From Tetrahymena elliotti 4EA (Eukaryota; Ciliophora; Oligohymenophorea; Hymenostomatida; Tetrahymenidae), in assembly GCA_000231825.2 (NCBI GenBank), contig JH720318.1:824539-888538 (forward strand): 64,000 bases of DNA, in the 5' to 3' direction. Under the pieces are notes generated by a model. That model ran no database searches. It worked only from the letters and a program-made list of their open reading frames with translations, and had not been told where the DNA came from. Made by a program: the position numbers and the translations under genes. This document shows positions 12,704-26,600 of this stretch, piece by piece (the stretch's first letter is position 1; the number at the start of each line of letters is the position of its first letter).

Positions 12704-13699
12704 ATGAAATAGTAGATTTTAAATTTAGGCTGCAAAAGGAGATACTTAGAAATATAAAATAACCCAAGTGCTCTTTTAAGTCACGATTAATTAGAGTAGT
12801 TGAATAAAAAATTCAAGTAAGAAATAAACAATGAATGTGTTTCCCTTTTTTTAGATGATCAAAATGATCTATAATTCGAAGATTTAATTAATATAAATGA
12901 AGATAATTATTTCAATTCAGAATAAGCTATTGAATTATTTGATGAACGTCAAGAAATAATTATGGATATTAAATCAGAAAAATAACTTAACTAAGCTCTT
13001 GCAAACTAAAAACACCTAAATGCAGAGCAAAAAATAATTTTCTAAAGAAGATATTATGAGCGTTTGCAAGATTATGATGATGAAAATTAAGAATAGCCTT
13101 TATTTGATAAAATTTAATAAATGCTTAATATTTAAACTGATACATAAAGCGAGAATAATGAACATTAATATTTGTCTGAAGATTTAGAAAATTTTTATAA
13201 TGAAATGTCTTATTATTAATTGGAATAAGATGATTCTTATTAAAGAGACATTATTGTAGGTTAATGTTAAGATTCAGAAGTTGAAATTATTAAAATAGGG
13301 TACTTAGATGGAAATTCATCAAATTAGTCTTTTGAATTAGAATCAATTCATTATGAAAGTATATCATATGACTTAAACTCTAACCATCAATCTATTGAAT
13401 CAAAAAAATAGGCTAATGAAAAGCCTTTATTGAACTAATGTGTTTAAATAGAAAATAAATTCAATTTAGAAAAAGCTAAGCCTTGCATGCTATTCATAAA
13501 AAAAATAAGAAAAAGAAAGCAACCTAAATAAAATTAAAAGAGTGCTCTATAAAAAAATTTCTTCACAATCATTCAATAATTTCCACAATAAAAAAAATAA
13601 ATAATAGATTAGAATCTGAAATACAAATTAAATAGGCCAACCTATATTCACACAGCTTATGGAAAAAGCAAACATAAAGAATTGGAATTTATTGAATGA
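12704..13699 (+). CDS. Unknown acidic Gln/Asn-rich protein, intronless
   Basis: A single uninterrupted ciliate-code frame of 331 aa from ATG 12704 (AATAATG context) to TGA 13697-13699. The middle is acidic and rich in D, E, Q and N (DLENFYNEMSYYQLEQDD). A short basic cluster near the C-terminus (KKIRKRKQPKQNQK) could be a nuclear-localisation signal. No signal peptide, membrane segment or known domain was seen. The next gene starts 312 bases downstream on the same strand. I recognise no family; the frame is well supported by length and composition. Confidence 0.72.
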
Positions 13700-14011
13700 A
13701 AAAAAATTGAATATTTTTTAGTTAGAATTTTTTTCATATTTAATTTGTTGAGAATTAAGTTCTTATTATTTGTAAATATATGTCTATCATAAATAATTCT
13801 TAATTTTTGTAGTAGTTCTAATAAATTTCTTCTAATTTTATGGTACTGAAAAATTTCAATTTATAAAAATTTATTTAGCATGCTAATAACTGTTTACTTT
13901 TTAGTATCTTTAAATTTACAGAAGAATTTATAGTTGTTATTTTAAGTTTTTGAAAATATCTTCTAATTAATTATTATCACAAAAGCTGAACAAAGATTTA
14001 TATATTAATAA
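13700..14011. other. Short intergenic spacer
   Basis: A/T-rich 312-base gap between two plus-strand intronless genes. No gene or distinctive site was seen. Confidence 0.5.
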
Positions 14012-14890
14012 ATGGAAGTAGAAAATAATATGAGCCCAAACATATTATGGGAAATCAAGTAAATGAAAAAAAAAATTGTAGATATTTCTAGAGATGCTAT
14101 TTATGATAAGTAATATGTAAATCTTGTTCAATATTTTATAGATGTAGGGATTTTATAATCATTATGCCTAAGTAGAATTTCAAGTTAAATTATTTTGGAA
14201 GAATATATACTCCTCTGTAAAAAGGAGACTCCATAAAGGATAGAATAATATACAAAAAATCTTTTTAAGAGAGATATTCTTATATAGCAATCGCTCAAAA
14301 CTTTACTTAAAAAAAGGATTAAAGAAAAAATGCTGAAATCTCTCAACTAATCTATTTAAAACATAAAGTTTCTCTTAAAATATTAAGCAGAAATGCAATC
14401 ATACGAATTTTAATAAAGTATCCAATAATAAGGGGGAAAAGATAAAAGCTTACATTATTTTTTTTAAGAATTTATAGAGAGCTAATTTAAAAAATTCATA
14501 GAAAATCTTTTACAACCTCTAAATGAAGATTCTATAATATTTGATGATGCTTAAAAGTAAGATGAATATGTGTTTATAATTGAGAATCCTGAAGAATACA
14601 TAATAAATAAATTCATAGAATATTAGAATAACAAAATTTCTATCAAACAAAAAGATTAATAAGAATATATTAGCTTGCTAAATGTATTACTAGAAGACAA
14701 TAATCTAAGCTATTATAATAAAGAAGATGCCTTATAGATGATATTTGACTTAGAAAATAAGTAAAATTAAAGCATAACTTAAAATGAAAATATCTCTAAA
14801 TTAAGAATGTTAAGTGATTCATAACAACCATTAAATAAATAAAATCCATTTTTGTAGTAAAATAAAAGCCAAAAGTAAAAATTTATCTGA
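14012..14890 (+). CDS. Unknown helical protein, intronless
   Basis: A single open frame of 292 aa, start MEVENNMSPNILWEIKQ, stop TGA 14888-14890. The product is predicted mostly helical and charged. It has hydrophobic-periodic segments (YVNLVQYFIDVGILQSLCL; NIKFLLKYQAEMQ) and a Gln/Asn-rich end (SQQPLNKQNPFLQQNKSQKQ). No signal peptide, zinc ligands or catalytic motif are visible. It follows another intronless unknown gene on the same strand after 312 bases, but nothing shows that they work together. No family was recognised. Confidence 0.7.
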
Positions 14891-15474
14891 ATTTATTCAT
14901 CTATTTTTTATATTTTTTTATGTATTAACATTATTATTTTTAAAATTAAGATACTTTTTACAATATTAGCGGGCTCCATTATTTTTCTTTTATATTAATT
15001 TATGGGTTTCATGAGGTACAAAAATTGAGAATTTTACTCAAAATACATTTGTTTAAAATTTTATTTTGCATATATTTTTTATATTGATTTATGAGAAAAA
15101 TAATTTGATATTTAAAAGCTTAATTGTATTTGTTTGGTTTATTTCACTTAATTTTGACATTTTTTTAAGAAGATTTGAGAGAAATACTAATTTTAACAAT
15201 TAATTAAGTAAAACTTAATTAAAAGAATAATAAATTTTAATAAAATATTTAAATTTCATCAATTTTTAATATAATTTTTATGTAGAAGAAGGAGTAAAAC
15301 TTTGTTTAAAAGGATAAAGAAATATCCTCAGGGAGTGAGTATGATATAAATTATAAAGATAAAAAATAATAACTAATAATTTTATTTAGTTTATCAAACA
15401 AAAAAATTTTTATTGCTAAATTAGGTATTCTCTATGAGACTAACTTCATTAACTGCTTGATTCTTCAAAGATCT
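14891..15474. other. Convergent intergenic region
   Basis: Between the 3' ends of the plus-strand unknown gene and the minus-strand Hsp70 gene. A/T-rich with no gene. The part near 15446-15474 becomes the 3' end of the Hsp70 coding region if the last intron is not removed. Confidence 0.45.
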
Positions 15475-18400
15475 GATTGTTTATCCTAAAATTGTTGTAT
15501 CGAAATATGTGTTAGCGAATTCTATTTTTAAAATTTCTTTTTAGAAAATTATTTACTTCTTATTTGTCTTCCTTTTTATCTTCTTATTTCTTTTCTTCCT
15601 TCTTCTCTTCCTTCTTATCATTCTTCTTCTCTTCCTTTTTATCATCCTTCTTATCTTCCTTTTTTTCTTCCTTCTTTTCCTCCTAAAAAAAGTTTTATAA
15701 TAAAATGTAAATGGAAATGTTATTTTACTTTAGGTTTTTTAATTCTCTTGATTTTGTCGAATTCTCTCTTAATTTCGTTAACCTTCATTTCAAGTTCAAG
15801 AACGGTGAAGGCAGGGTCTTGGTGTAATTCAAGCTTGTCTTAAGCTTCAATTTTTTCTTGTAACCATGTAGAAGTAGAATTAAGAAGCTTGATAATAGGG
15901 AGCTTTTGTTCATCAGTAACCCAACTCATAGTCTTGTTAAGCTTTTAAACTTTACTAGCAAAATCAGTAATTTTATTTACTGTACTATTTAAAGCTTGGG
16001 GTCTCTTGCTATATTCTTCCATTCTTTTTTGGATGGGTTTGACAATATTTCTCATAGCAGTAAGCTTTTATTTGTAATCTTCATAAACAGCATTGAAAGA
16101 ATCATCACCTTCTAGCCATTCGTTATTCTATTTTAATAAATAAGATTTTAAAATTAAATTTTTTGTAAGGTTTTTTACTTTTTCAGCCAATTCTAAAGCC
16201 TATTGTCTTTCAGATTCAACTGAGAATTTTTAGAAATTGCTATCTTCAACTAAATCTCTAATTTGGTAAATGAAAGATTCTAAAGCATTCTTTTCAGAAG
16301 CAGTTCTTTTAATCTTTTCTTCATGAGTATCAAATTTTCTAAGTTTTGCAATACTTGCTTCAACTTGGGTTTAATTTAATAATCTGAAGAGTGGATAGTA
16401 TTCATAAATATCTAATTCTAAACTGACTATTCTGGATTTCTACTTAAGTTTCTTTTCAACTGTTGGGGTAGTTTCTTTCTTGACAGCTTCATCATTTTCA
16501 CCATCTTTTTCTTCTCCATCACTTTTTTTTAATAAATTTAAATTTTAAAAATAATCATTTGCTTAAATAACTTACTTCAAAGTTGGAAGAGGATCTGCTT
16601 ATTTAACTTCTTCAACTTCTACTGTTTAAGTAATATTAAGTTAAGCAACAGCATCAACTAATTCAATAGTGTTAATGCTACCAAGTTCGAAAGTTAATTA
16701 GAGCTTAGGCTTTCCTGCTTCTCTATAAAGATCCTTTTCTTTAATTTCAGTAATGTTTGTAATATTGTATTGAGCAAGCTTAAGAGAGTTTCCTTCTGGG
16801 TATTGAGCATAAACATCAATAGTGAGATCTCTATCATGCTTTAAAGAGATAGTCTTTCTGGTGTTGAAACGAGTTTTTGCAGGATATAAATTGTAAGTTT
16901 TGTTATAAGGTTAGTAGTCAGCATCTTCAGCTTAAGCTTCAGTTTCAGTTTCAGTTTCAGTTGAATTGTTTTCTTTCAACATATCAGAAATATCAATTCT
17001 AATATCGAAATTATATCCATCATTTAAAAATATTTTCTTGACCTTTAATAATTAAAAAAATAAAGTTTAGCAACAGTCTTTTTGAACAAATCCAAGTTAT
17101 TTCTTTTTTTTAAAATATAATTTTTAATTAAATTTACTCTGAAAGAAGCTGAGTAGTTAGCAGCATGGAAGGCAGCTCCGAGAGCAGTTGATTCATCACC
17201 ATTCATGTGGAAACCTAATTCTTTGCCTTACAAGTATTCACTTAAAATTTATTGGATTTTAGGAACTCTGATACCACCACCAATAAGTTCTATGACATCA
17301 ATATCTGCAATAGTCTTATTTGCCTTGGCTAAAATTATATCGATAGGCTTAGTAATTTAACTTAAAAGAGGAGCTGCGCTTTCTTCAAATTATGTTCTAG
17401 AGATTTAAGATTTAAAGTCATTACCATCGAGCAAACCTTCTGAGAAGAAAGTCAATTCCTTGTTGGCAGATAAGATTTCTTTAGCTTTATTGCACTCTTT
17501 TAAAAGCTTTACCATACCTCTACGGTTAGTACGGAAAGAGGGCTTTCCTTTACGTTAAGGAAGCTCATCAATAACACCAGCAAAGTAGTTAGCCAATGTA
17601 AGATCATAAGCATAACCACCGGCATCCTTAATACCGTAATCGGCCAAAACGGTAATGACAGGAATGGTAGTTTAAGTATCAAACTTAGAGGTGTTATTAA
17701 CATAAGAGTAGTCAACAAGAGTTGATTGGATATTAGTGGCACCAATATTGTAGAAAAGTACAGTTTGGGTTTAGTTGTCAGCAAGTCTGTTGAGACCATA
17801 GTGAACAGCAGCTGCAGTGTTGTCATGAATCAATGCAATAGGTGCAAGGCCAGAAATTCTTGCAGCTTAGACTAAAGCTGAACGTTAACGAATAGACCAA
17901 TTAACTGGAACAGAGATAACACAATCTCTAATATTTTAGATTTCGGAGTGTTTTTCTGCATAACGCTTAGCAGAAAGTAAGATCATACCTACTACTTCTT
18001 CAATTGAAAGAATGAGGATTTCTTCAGGATCGCTAAGTTAGAATTTTTTCAACTCAAAAAGTACTGTCTTTCTTTCGGGATCAATGCTAAGAGCGTATTC
18101 TTCATAATACTTCTTTGCGACTTCAAATACTTCTTAATCGCTTTCTAAAGCACCTAAAAATTTATCAAGGAAAACAAAAGATGTTTCAGGAGTACGGACC
18201 TACTTCTAAGAGGCATCCTTATCATATTATCTTTCTCCATTGTAAAATGAAATCTTTTTTAATAAACAAATAAATGATTAACATTTTTGAACTAAATTTA
18301 AATTAAGATATATAAACCAAATTTTTCTTTTAATCCATCAAAAGATTTAAGTTTGGAAAAATAAGCAATGTTTAATTAAGAATGTAAATTATGATTATGG

Positions 18401-18813
18401 ATAGTTATTCTCAATAGATCGAGATTCTTTTATCAAAAATAATTCATTAATTTATGTTTGATGTTCACTATTGATATGATTGAAATATATTTGAATAAAA
18501 TTATGTATTAACTCTTGGCTTAGAAATCTAATTAATGGTGGGAATTTAAATACGAAAAATGAAGATTAGATATTAAGCAAGATGGATAAAAAAAAGAAAA
18601 TGAAAGGAATGTAAAAAAGAATATGTTATAAATTACTGCATTCTATGTTTTGCGCTATGAAGTGGTATTTTCTACTATTAAGAATTACTTTCTTGGAGCA
18701 TTTAAGCTGATTTTGAAGAACTAAGAACCAAAATCAATACCTAAAACTACAGCTTAAGTCATAGTGGCTAATAAGCCAAGCCCGATAATGAGCTTCAAGG
18801 TGGTGTTTCTCAT
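15475..18813 (-). CDS. ER Hsp70 of the HYOU1/GRP170/Lhs1 type
   Basis: About 900 aa. It starts with a signal peptide (MRNTTLKLIIGLGLLATMTQ) followed by the nucleotide-binding domain opening VVLGIDFGSQFFKI. SQRKTQNA joins ISFYNGERQY across a 383-nt intron (18254-18636). Further Hsp70 motifs are CVISVPVNW, LIHDNTAAAVHYG, an ATP-site glycine segment LIGGGIRVPKIQ and NGDESTALGAAFHAA. The long beta/helical C-terminal region and FGSQ/RKTQ variants fit the large Hsp110/HYOU1-type relatives, which act as nucleotide-exchange factor and holdase for BiP in the ER lumen. An ETETETE run (16938-16962) and a Lys/Glu repeat tail (15556-15690) are unusual. If a 71-nt last intron is removed the protein ends DKQSDL, a possible ER-retention tail; unspliced, it would end at 15446. 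Several short introns interrupt the gene. Confidence 0.88.
15556..15690 (-). repeat. Lys/Glu/Asp repeat region in Hsp70 tail
   Basis: Purine-rich tandem repeats of AAG/GAA/GAT units on the coding strand encode a run of short KKEE/KKED/KKDD units near the C-terminus of the HYOU1-like protein. Such charged tails occur in some ER chaperones and may bind Ca2+. Repeat length could vary between alleles. Confidence 0.75.
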
Positions 18814-20641
18814 AAAATAACTAGCCCTACTTATTACTTGTTAAATCTTTCTAAATTATTTCTAATTATTATTTTTTGATTGATCTATTTATTTATAACA
18901 AATTAAATTGTTTTCAAAATCTTTTAAAACTTTATTTAATTTATTTCTTTAATATAAATCAATATAAATGTTCTTTCATCGTGTCAGCTGCTGATTGATT
19001 TTTTTAAATAATAATAATCTAAATTAAATTACCTATTTCTTTGATTTATTTTTGCTTTATTTTTTTCTTTAGGAATATTAAGTTAATTAATTGATTACCT
19101 GCATCAATTTTATTGGTTGTGTTAGCAGTTTTTGATTGAAGATTTCATTTGTTTATGAACTATAAATAGCTAATATCTTTTCTCTATCTTAATATAGCTC
19201 TTTTAAAAGAAAATTATCATGATATTATTGATGATGAGATTTTATCAAATTTAAGACATTTGGTGGTGAATTAACAAATCATTTAAATTCGCATGAGAAA
19301 TTTTATCAATAATTTCTTAACTTATTGAAATTTTTTTTCAAAAAAATAACAACACGTGTTTGAAAAGCATTTTTTAAAGAGAAACTTAAAAAAAATAAAA
19401 AAAATAAAGAACGAACAGAAAGCGTTCAAGCTTAAAAGAGTAAAAAAATTAGAAATAATTTCATTTATTTAAATTTAATAATACTTTTAATACTGGCAAT
19501 ATTCGTTATAATTAAACACTAAAATTGAAAGAAAAGTAAGATAGAACTTAAATTTATGTTTGAAATATTAAATAATTAGTGGAATAAAGTAAATCAAAAA
19601 ACAAAGATTTAAATAATTCATCTAAAAAAGAAATCAACTAAATTATAAACCAGTGCCTCCTTTTTTATTGAAAGATTTTCAATGGAGTTATTTAAGCCTA
19701 AAATAGAATCAAAAAAATATAAAAATATGAGGAAAACTATAATTAGACTTTTGAGAAAAACCTTTTTGGATTATTTTTATCCTCACTTTTGAAAAAATAA
19801 ATCACATTAAATGATTAATAACAAATATTATCAAAAGAATATTCGATTAAAATTCACATTCTAAACTTCTTTTTTTTTATATCTTTAATACATAAACAAT
19901 AATAATTATTTCAAGAAATTCTTTTTCATTTTCATTTTTTTTAAATTAATCATATCATTTTAATTACATTCAAACTAAACATAAATTAAAATAAATTTAT
20001 TTTCTTAAAATTAAAAAAAAATTTTCAAAGATTATTTTTTATTTTAAATTAAAATTTTTATATATTGAAATAAATTAAAAAATATCAATTTTTTTTATTA
20101 ACATTTTAATATTTTAATTTAAAAAATAAAAAATTAGTTTAGTTGATTATTTGAATTTAAGTATTTCAACAATTAGATAACAAAATTTTGTTATAAAATA
20201 GAAAAAATTCATTAAAATAAATCATAATCTTATCTGAAATAAGCGTTTTAAATGAAACTGAAAATTATTAAGATAGATAAATCTTAAATTATCATCATTT
20301 TATCAAAAAAATAATTTTGTATTAACATTATTACTAAAATAAAATGGATTTCTAAATTTTTTGTTTGAATTCCTTCATAAAGAAATTAACAAATTCAAAT
20401 TGTAAAAAAATCTACTTTTATATTAATTTAACTTAAAATTAAAATGCTAGTTGGATCTTAATAATATTTAGAATCATATTGTGTTAAAATCACATTTTTT
20501 CATTTGTTAATATTTTATAAATATTTTCAAGGGTATATATATTTATATAGGAAAAATACATTTATTTAAGGATTAAATAATAATTACATTTTAAATAAAT
20601 ACTTCTTTTAAAATTTAATGCTATTTTAAATAATATATTTT
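18814..20641. other. Long intergenic region with E-box palindrome
   Basis: About 1.8 kb between the Hsp70 start and the 3' end of the histidine-kinase gene. No coding frame with protein-like composition was found. Two short GC-richer islands stand out in otherwise near-pure A/T DNA: TCATCGTGTCAGCT at 18977-18990 continuing into CTGCTGATTG, and the perfect palindrome AACACGTGTT at 19351-19360. The stretch 19900-20120 is especially A/T-rich with long A and T runs. Confidence 0.5.
19351..19360. promoter_or_regulatory. CACGTG palindrome upstream of Hsp70 gene
   Basis: AACACGTGTT is a perfect 10-bp palindrome containing the CACGTG E/G-box core, about 540 bases upstream of the HYOU1-like start codon, within A/T-rich DNA. 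bZIP and bHLH factors bind this core in other eukaryotes. A regulatory role here is only an inference from rarity. Confidence 0.25.
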
Positions 20642-23600
20642 TCAAATACTTAAAAAATACTTTTCTATTATTGCTATAAAATCATCTCTTCTTGATGGCT
20701 TTAAGAGTAGATCATCCATTCCAGCTTCTGAGCACATATTTCGTGTTTGAAAGTCTGAGTAAGCAGTATATCCAATAATATTTGGAGAATAATCAATCAA
20801 ATTGCTATCTTCTAATTCTCTTATTTATTTTGTACATTCTATACCATTCATTATGGGCATATTTACATCCATGATTATCATTCCTATTTAATAGCTATCC
20901 TAATTACCTTCTATTTGTTTTTAGTTTTGTTAGTTTAATAAAATCTCTATTGCTTACTGTCCATTGTAAGCTTCTAAAATATTTTCTGATAATCCAAATT
21001 TCTAAAAAATTAACTTTAGGGAAAAGATGTTAAAAATTTCATCATCTACTAAAAGTATTTTCTTTTGAGGCTATGCAGTTTGAGTATTATCCTAGCTTTT
21101 TCTTTAATAAGCTTTTATTTTAATTGGAGAATCTTATTCATGTTCATCAACATTTAAATTACTCATTGTACAAGTTGGTATGTTATTCTAAGTAAATGAT
21201 TACTTTCGTTTATTTTCTTAGCTAGATTAGGGTAAATATGTGCTTTGGTGTTAATTATACTCTTTTTATTAATTTTTATTTTATTGATGAGTGCTATCTT
21301 AATCTGGAGAATAGAATCTTATTTGAGGTTTCTAAATTTTCTGCTGATATGCTAACTTTTCATTTTAGGCATTTTTTAAGCTTTATCTATTTTTCAAACC
21401 ATCATTATTAATTTCTTATCCAAAACTGACTGCATTAGTATCATAAGAATTATTAGTCTTGTGTTGAATTTTTTTATTTTCAGTATGGTTTTTATCATTA
21501 ATTAAATCAGAGCTTTCTGTTAAATTTTTATCTGTTTTATTCTAATCTATATTACAAATTTTTTTCTAGACTTAATTCAAGTCAATCATTTTTTGTATAT
21601 TTTTTTATGCAGGTAATAAATTATTTTAGTGAGACCATTCTTCTATTTCTAAATCTTCCTCAAATACTTAAAATTCCAAAGTATCTTCCTGAAAGCTAAG
21701 CTTTTTTCTGTTGGCTTTTGGAGAATTTATGTCATTAATAGTTCTGGTAGTAGTAAATTTAAAATCTTCAAGTAAATTCTCAAACTTATTAGAATTGATG
21801 ATTGCATTATTTTGACTAAAACTATTTTTTTTATGATTAATGAACTAAACATTTTTATCAAATAACTACTATTATTTTTCTACTGTTTAGAAGTTTACAT
21901 GCTTTTAATCAGCATTGTTAATAGCATCTAAATCATCTAAGCTCACTTATTCATCAAATTAAAACTCCTAATAATCCAACAAATCTCTCTAGTTTACTTA
22001 CTAAAGTGATGCACTACTAACACTTAAAGACTATATTACATCATCTAACTAGCTGGTACTTAAATTATTAGTTTCTGCTTAAGATAAAGCTAAAGATTGT
22101 TTTTAACTATCATCTTATTCCTTCTAATTATTGTTTTAGTAATTTTCTGTCTTTTACATTGTTTGATTGAGAGTTGTGCTATTTTTTTTCAATTTGCTCT
22201 CATATATTTATTTGAATCCAATACTTTTTTGAAATTTCATTTTTGAGTATACATTTTATGAGCTTCTAGATCCTGTTATGCTTCTGTTATTTTCATTTTG
22301 AGAAGAAGAGTAATTTTCAGATGAGTTCTACTATGAATTGTTGTATTTTGTATCATCCTCTATTTATTCTTCTTCAATTTTAGAGTTGATAATATTTTTG
22401 GTATTCAAATTTTGTATCGTTTTTGATTGAGGATATTAATTATTTACTTTTTCTTGACTATTTTTCATGTCAGTCATATTAGATTAACTTTATAAATTTA
22501 GTTTATTAAAATCAAACTCATTACTTGTTCTGAGATGATTTAATGTATGATTGTTTAGATTACCTAATGCAATGCTATGCTAATTTAAACTATTAATCAA
22601 AAAACCTTCTTTGGATCTTTGAGTTTATTAATTATTTGATAAATTTTGAATTGTTGGTTGATTTACAGTAAAGCTCTAATTTTACAGTTGCTAATGCTAT
22701 TGGTTTATTGATTATGGAGTTTAAGGGATATTTGGACTTTTTTGATTGCTTGATGATGTATTCGATCTTTCATAAAGTAGATTAAAGTTTTTAATTTATT
22801 ATGAGAAAACTCTATTAAAAGTGTTATTTATATTAGTATTAGAATTGCTTTAATTAGGATCAATTTGTTCTTATGTAAATGCCAACTTATTAACAATTGT
22901 ATGTCTAACCCTACTCTTTATTTAAACTATTTTAGAACTTACCATTTAAGAGCTTTCTAAACTAAGCATAGGCATAGCTGATCCTTTTCTCCTTTGCTGC
23001 ATTATACTGAATGAAGATTTCAACGGTGAATTAGATTTGCTAGAAAGATTTTAAATATTTTCAGAGTGTTTATTCTCTTTCTATGAATTTTTTTCAATAT
23101 TTATTTAACAAGTGACATTTTAATTACCTTATTCTTAATCTTATTATTATGATTTGTTTGAAAAATTAGCAGTATTTTAACTTTAGTATTGCATAAAACT
23201 AATTTACTAAAGATTATTTAAATGATTGTTTGTATTTATTGTTAAATTAGGTTTTTTGTGCTTTTTAGAGTTATGCTATTCTCCTAATTAATTTTATTAA
23301 TTTTCATTATTTAATACAATTTATTCTTATTCATTTTTTATTTCATTGTTTGAATCAGTGAAACTTGATAGGGCTATTTCACTTTATTAAACCTCTTTTA
23401 AAATCTAAATATTTTCTTTTTACAGTAAGCTTTTGTTTTGTAATGGAGATAAATTAGATTTCCTTTGATGATTAGGTTATTTTTCAGGAAAAATACTGAT
23501 TTTCTTCTTTGCAGCTGGTTAATTTTTAATTTTTTAGATTTAATTTTTACTAATTCTTACTAAAATCCAAAACCTAGAACCTCCTTAAGGTGTAGAATCA

Positions 23601-26600
23601 AAAAATATGGCTTATTTTCTCATAGGATTTCCAATTAATCTAGCTAGATTGTTTGATACTAGCAATCCAAATCCAAATCCTACTGAATTCTTTGAAATCT
23701 TTTAGTCACAAAATCCATTTTTAAGCATACCCTTTAACCTTTCAGACTCTTCACTTGACATACCTATTCCACTATCTTCAACTTCAAGTCTAATATACCT
23801 TAAAATAAAGAATTTACTGAATTTAATAGGAATAATAATTAAATTTTTACTTATCAGATTCCTGAAAAAGATAAATGTCAATTTATCCCTATAAAGTGAA
23901 TTTGAGACTATTTGATATTAAATTAGATAGTATCTATTTTATAAATGATTCATCAGATTTTATTTAAGCTTCTAGACCTTTTTAAATCTTAATTTATGTT
24001 TTTAATTTCTTTAATTATAACTATTTTTTGAATAATTCCAAGGTCTGAAACACCGTCTCTTTGAGGTTTATATCTTTAAATTAAACTTCCAGCTTTTAAT
24101 TCATAATTGAAAAAAAATCTCTCATGTCCTTAACAACATTTTCTAAAAGAATTGAATTAGTATTAATGATTCTAAAATAATCTTTTTTAAGCTCGATAGA
24201 AATATTTTCATCTTCTAAAGCATTTTCAGTAATGTTGCTGATAATATTCATGTAAGTTCCAAATTCATGTGAGAGAGTCTAAAATATTCTATATGATATA
24301 TTCTCAGAAATTTCTTTTTTAATAGAAATGTCATGATCTCTAGTATTGATAAAATTTAGCATACACTCATATTAATTTATTTCACTTCTGTAGTATAAAT
24401 TAATTTTAAATTGAACAGACATGCAAGCTCTATTAAAATTTTGCAAATCACTCTCTTTAGCTGATTAGTCATCATTACTCTAATTAAATAGTACTTAGAA
24501 TACCTCTATTTGCTAATCTTGAATGCTACTTTTAAGATTATTCTTATGAAACAATTCTATTAATGTCTATATTAAATCCTTCAAACTCATAGGTTATTCT
24601 CTAAGAGATTTCAAGTTTAATTTTTCTAAAAATGCATTTATATTCTTTTATCCTACTTATATCTATGAAAAGCTTTCTTGTTAAATCTTTTTAAAAAATG
24701 ATGAATTTTCTGTAAAAACTAAATAAAAAAATATTTATTTTTGCAAAAATGTAAAAGAAACTAGAAAGTTTAAAATACCTTGTTCTAAGTCAAGGCTTTG
24801 CTTTTTTGAAGTAGAATCTACTTTAGATTGCTGATAGATTTTTCTGATATCATGGCTACCTTTAAGAAACTGATTAGACTATCGTTAACTTCAAACTAGT
24901 GAAACAAGTTATAAATTTATTTATTTTTATGAACAATTTATGCTTGCTCATTACAAATGATAATTCCATTATCTATTAAATCATAAACTATTTTATAATA
25001 TTTATCTTATTCAATAATTTATTCATTTTTTGAATTTAAATCATTTTTAAAGGATTGAGAGTCTTGATGAAAATTTGTTAATGTTTCAATACGAGAACCT
25101 TTATTGTTAAATTAAGTTAAAGATTTGAATTGCTTTCTTTGAATAGAAATAAGTTAATTGCATTTGCTACATTTTTAAATAATTAAACCATTATTATTAT
25201 TATTATTGATAAGCAAATTGGAGTCATTTTATAATATTTATTCCTTTTCTAAATCATAAAGCTTTTATCTTATATTAAAACTAATATTAGAAAATTTATC
25301 ACCATTTTAATTTTTGTTACTGTTTAAAGGACTTTAAATGATGTGTGTTTTACTTTTGTTTTTACAATGAAATAATTTTTTTTATTTATTTAATAATGGA
25401 TTTTTATTTTCTTCTTAAACATTTTACTGATCCTATGCATCTATTAAATTTACTTATTCAACTAAAGACCCAAAGCTTTTACTTTTTTAAATCTTTCTTA
25501 AACTTAAATCATTTAAACTAGATGGTAATTTGTTTTGAGAATCATTTTAAGTATTTTAAAGATTAATAAATTAATTTTTATTTTATAAGTTTTCATATTT
25601 TTATTTTTAAGATCCATTCATTGTAATTTTATTTTAAGAATTTTTTAGTTTATCATTTTAATTTTAATTTTATATTTTTATTATTTTATTTAAATGGGTT
25701 TTTTTATTGGTATTATTGTTTGCATTTATTTAATTAATTTCCATATGCTTATAAATGTCTTGGCTTTTTTTCCTCTATTGTATTATATCTTCAATACCAA
25801 TAGAATCAATAGATTTTTTTTATTATTTAGGAGGTTATTAGTTAAAATTAATTTAATTAGTTATTTCAAGCTTTTGAATGTTAAAATTTGTTATAAAATG
25901 TTAATTGCTAATATTCAAAGAGGTATATTTATCATTAAATTGAAATGATTACTTATTTTCACTTTCATTATTTTTTAATTTATCAAGGGAAAAATGTAAT
26001 TAATTTTCTCCTAATATTAATCTATTTGAATTAAAATTTATTGATGTTAATGGTATTTCTTCATTATCCTTATTTATTTTAAGTATATTTTCATTTGGAG
26101 CAGATTGATACCCATTTTTTATAAAATTTTGGAGTCTTAAATTTTTAAATTGTTCTGGTGAGAAATTGATTCCTTAGCTATCATAGTTTACTTATGCTTA
26201 ATTACTGATATGCTATTTGCGTTGTTCAAATTTATTTGTAAGTTAAGGAAGAGTATTTAAACTTTGACAATGGCTTTTTAAAAGAGCCTAATTATTATCT
26301 TAGTTAGTTACAATATCATCTCCATATGCTTATTTATTGTTATTTATATTTTTAAATAGCTAAAATTAGCTTTTACTTCTCATCTTTTAAACTCTTTTTT
26401 AGCCTATTTCTGTAAGAGAGTTATTCTATTATTTTTAATGTGCTGTTTCTTATTAGAGAGACTAAACACTATTTTTAATATTATTTTACTAAATTTGCAT
26501 CTTATGTTCAATAGAAAATAATGAAATCAAGAGAGCTAAAGTAATCATAATGTAATTCCAAATATCATCTAGTATTTTTGTAATAGATAGACTTATTGAT

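Noticed and set aside
17509..17826. 105-codon minus-strand frame open in the standard code
   Set aside because: It overlaps the Hsp70 nucleotide-binding domain on the same strand but in a different reading phase, and its composition is Leu/Thr-rich. It is a shadow of the real gene.
25694..25948. 84-codon plus-strand hydrophobic frame
   Set aside because: It lies antisense to the Asn/Gln-rich part of the histidine-kinase gene and has the F/I/L composition expected from the complement of such DNA.
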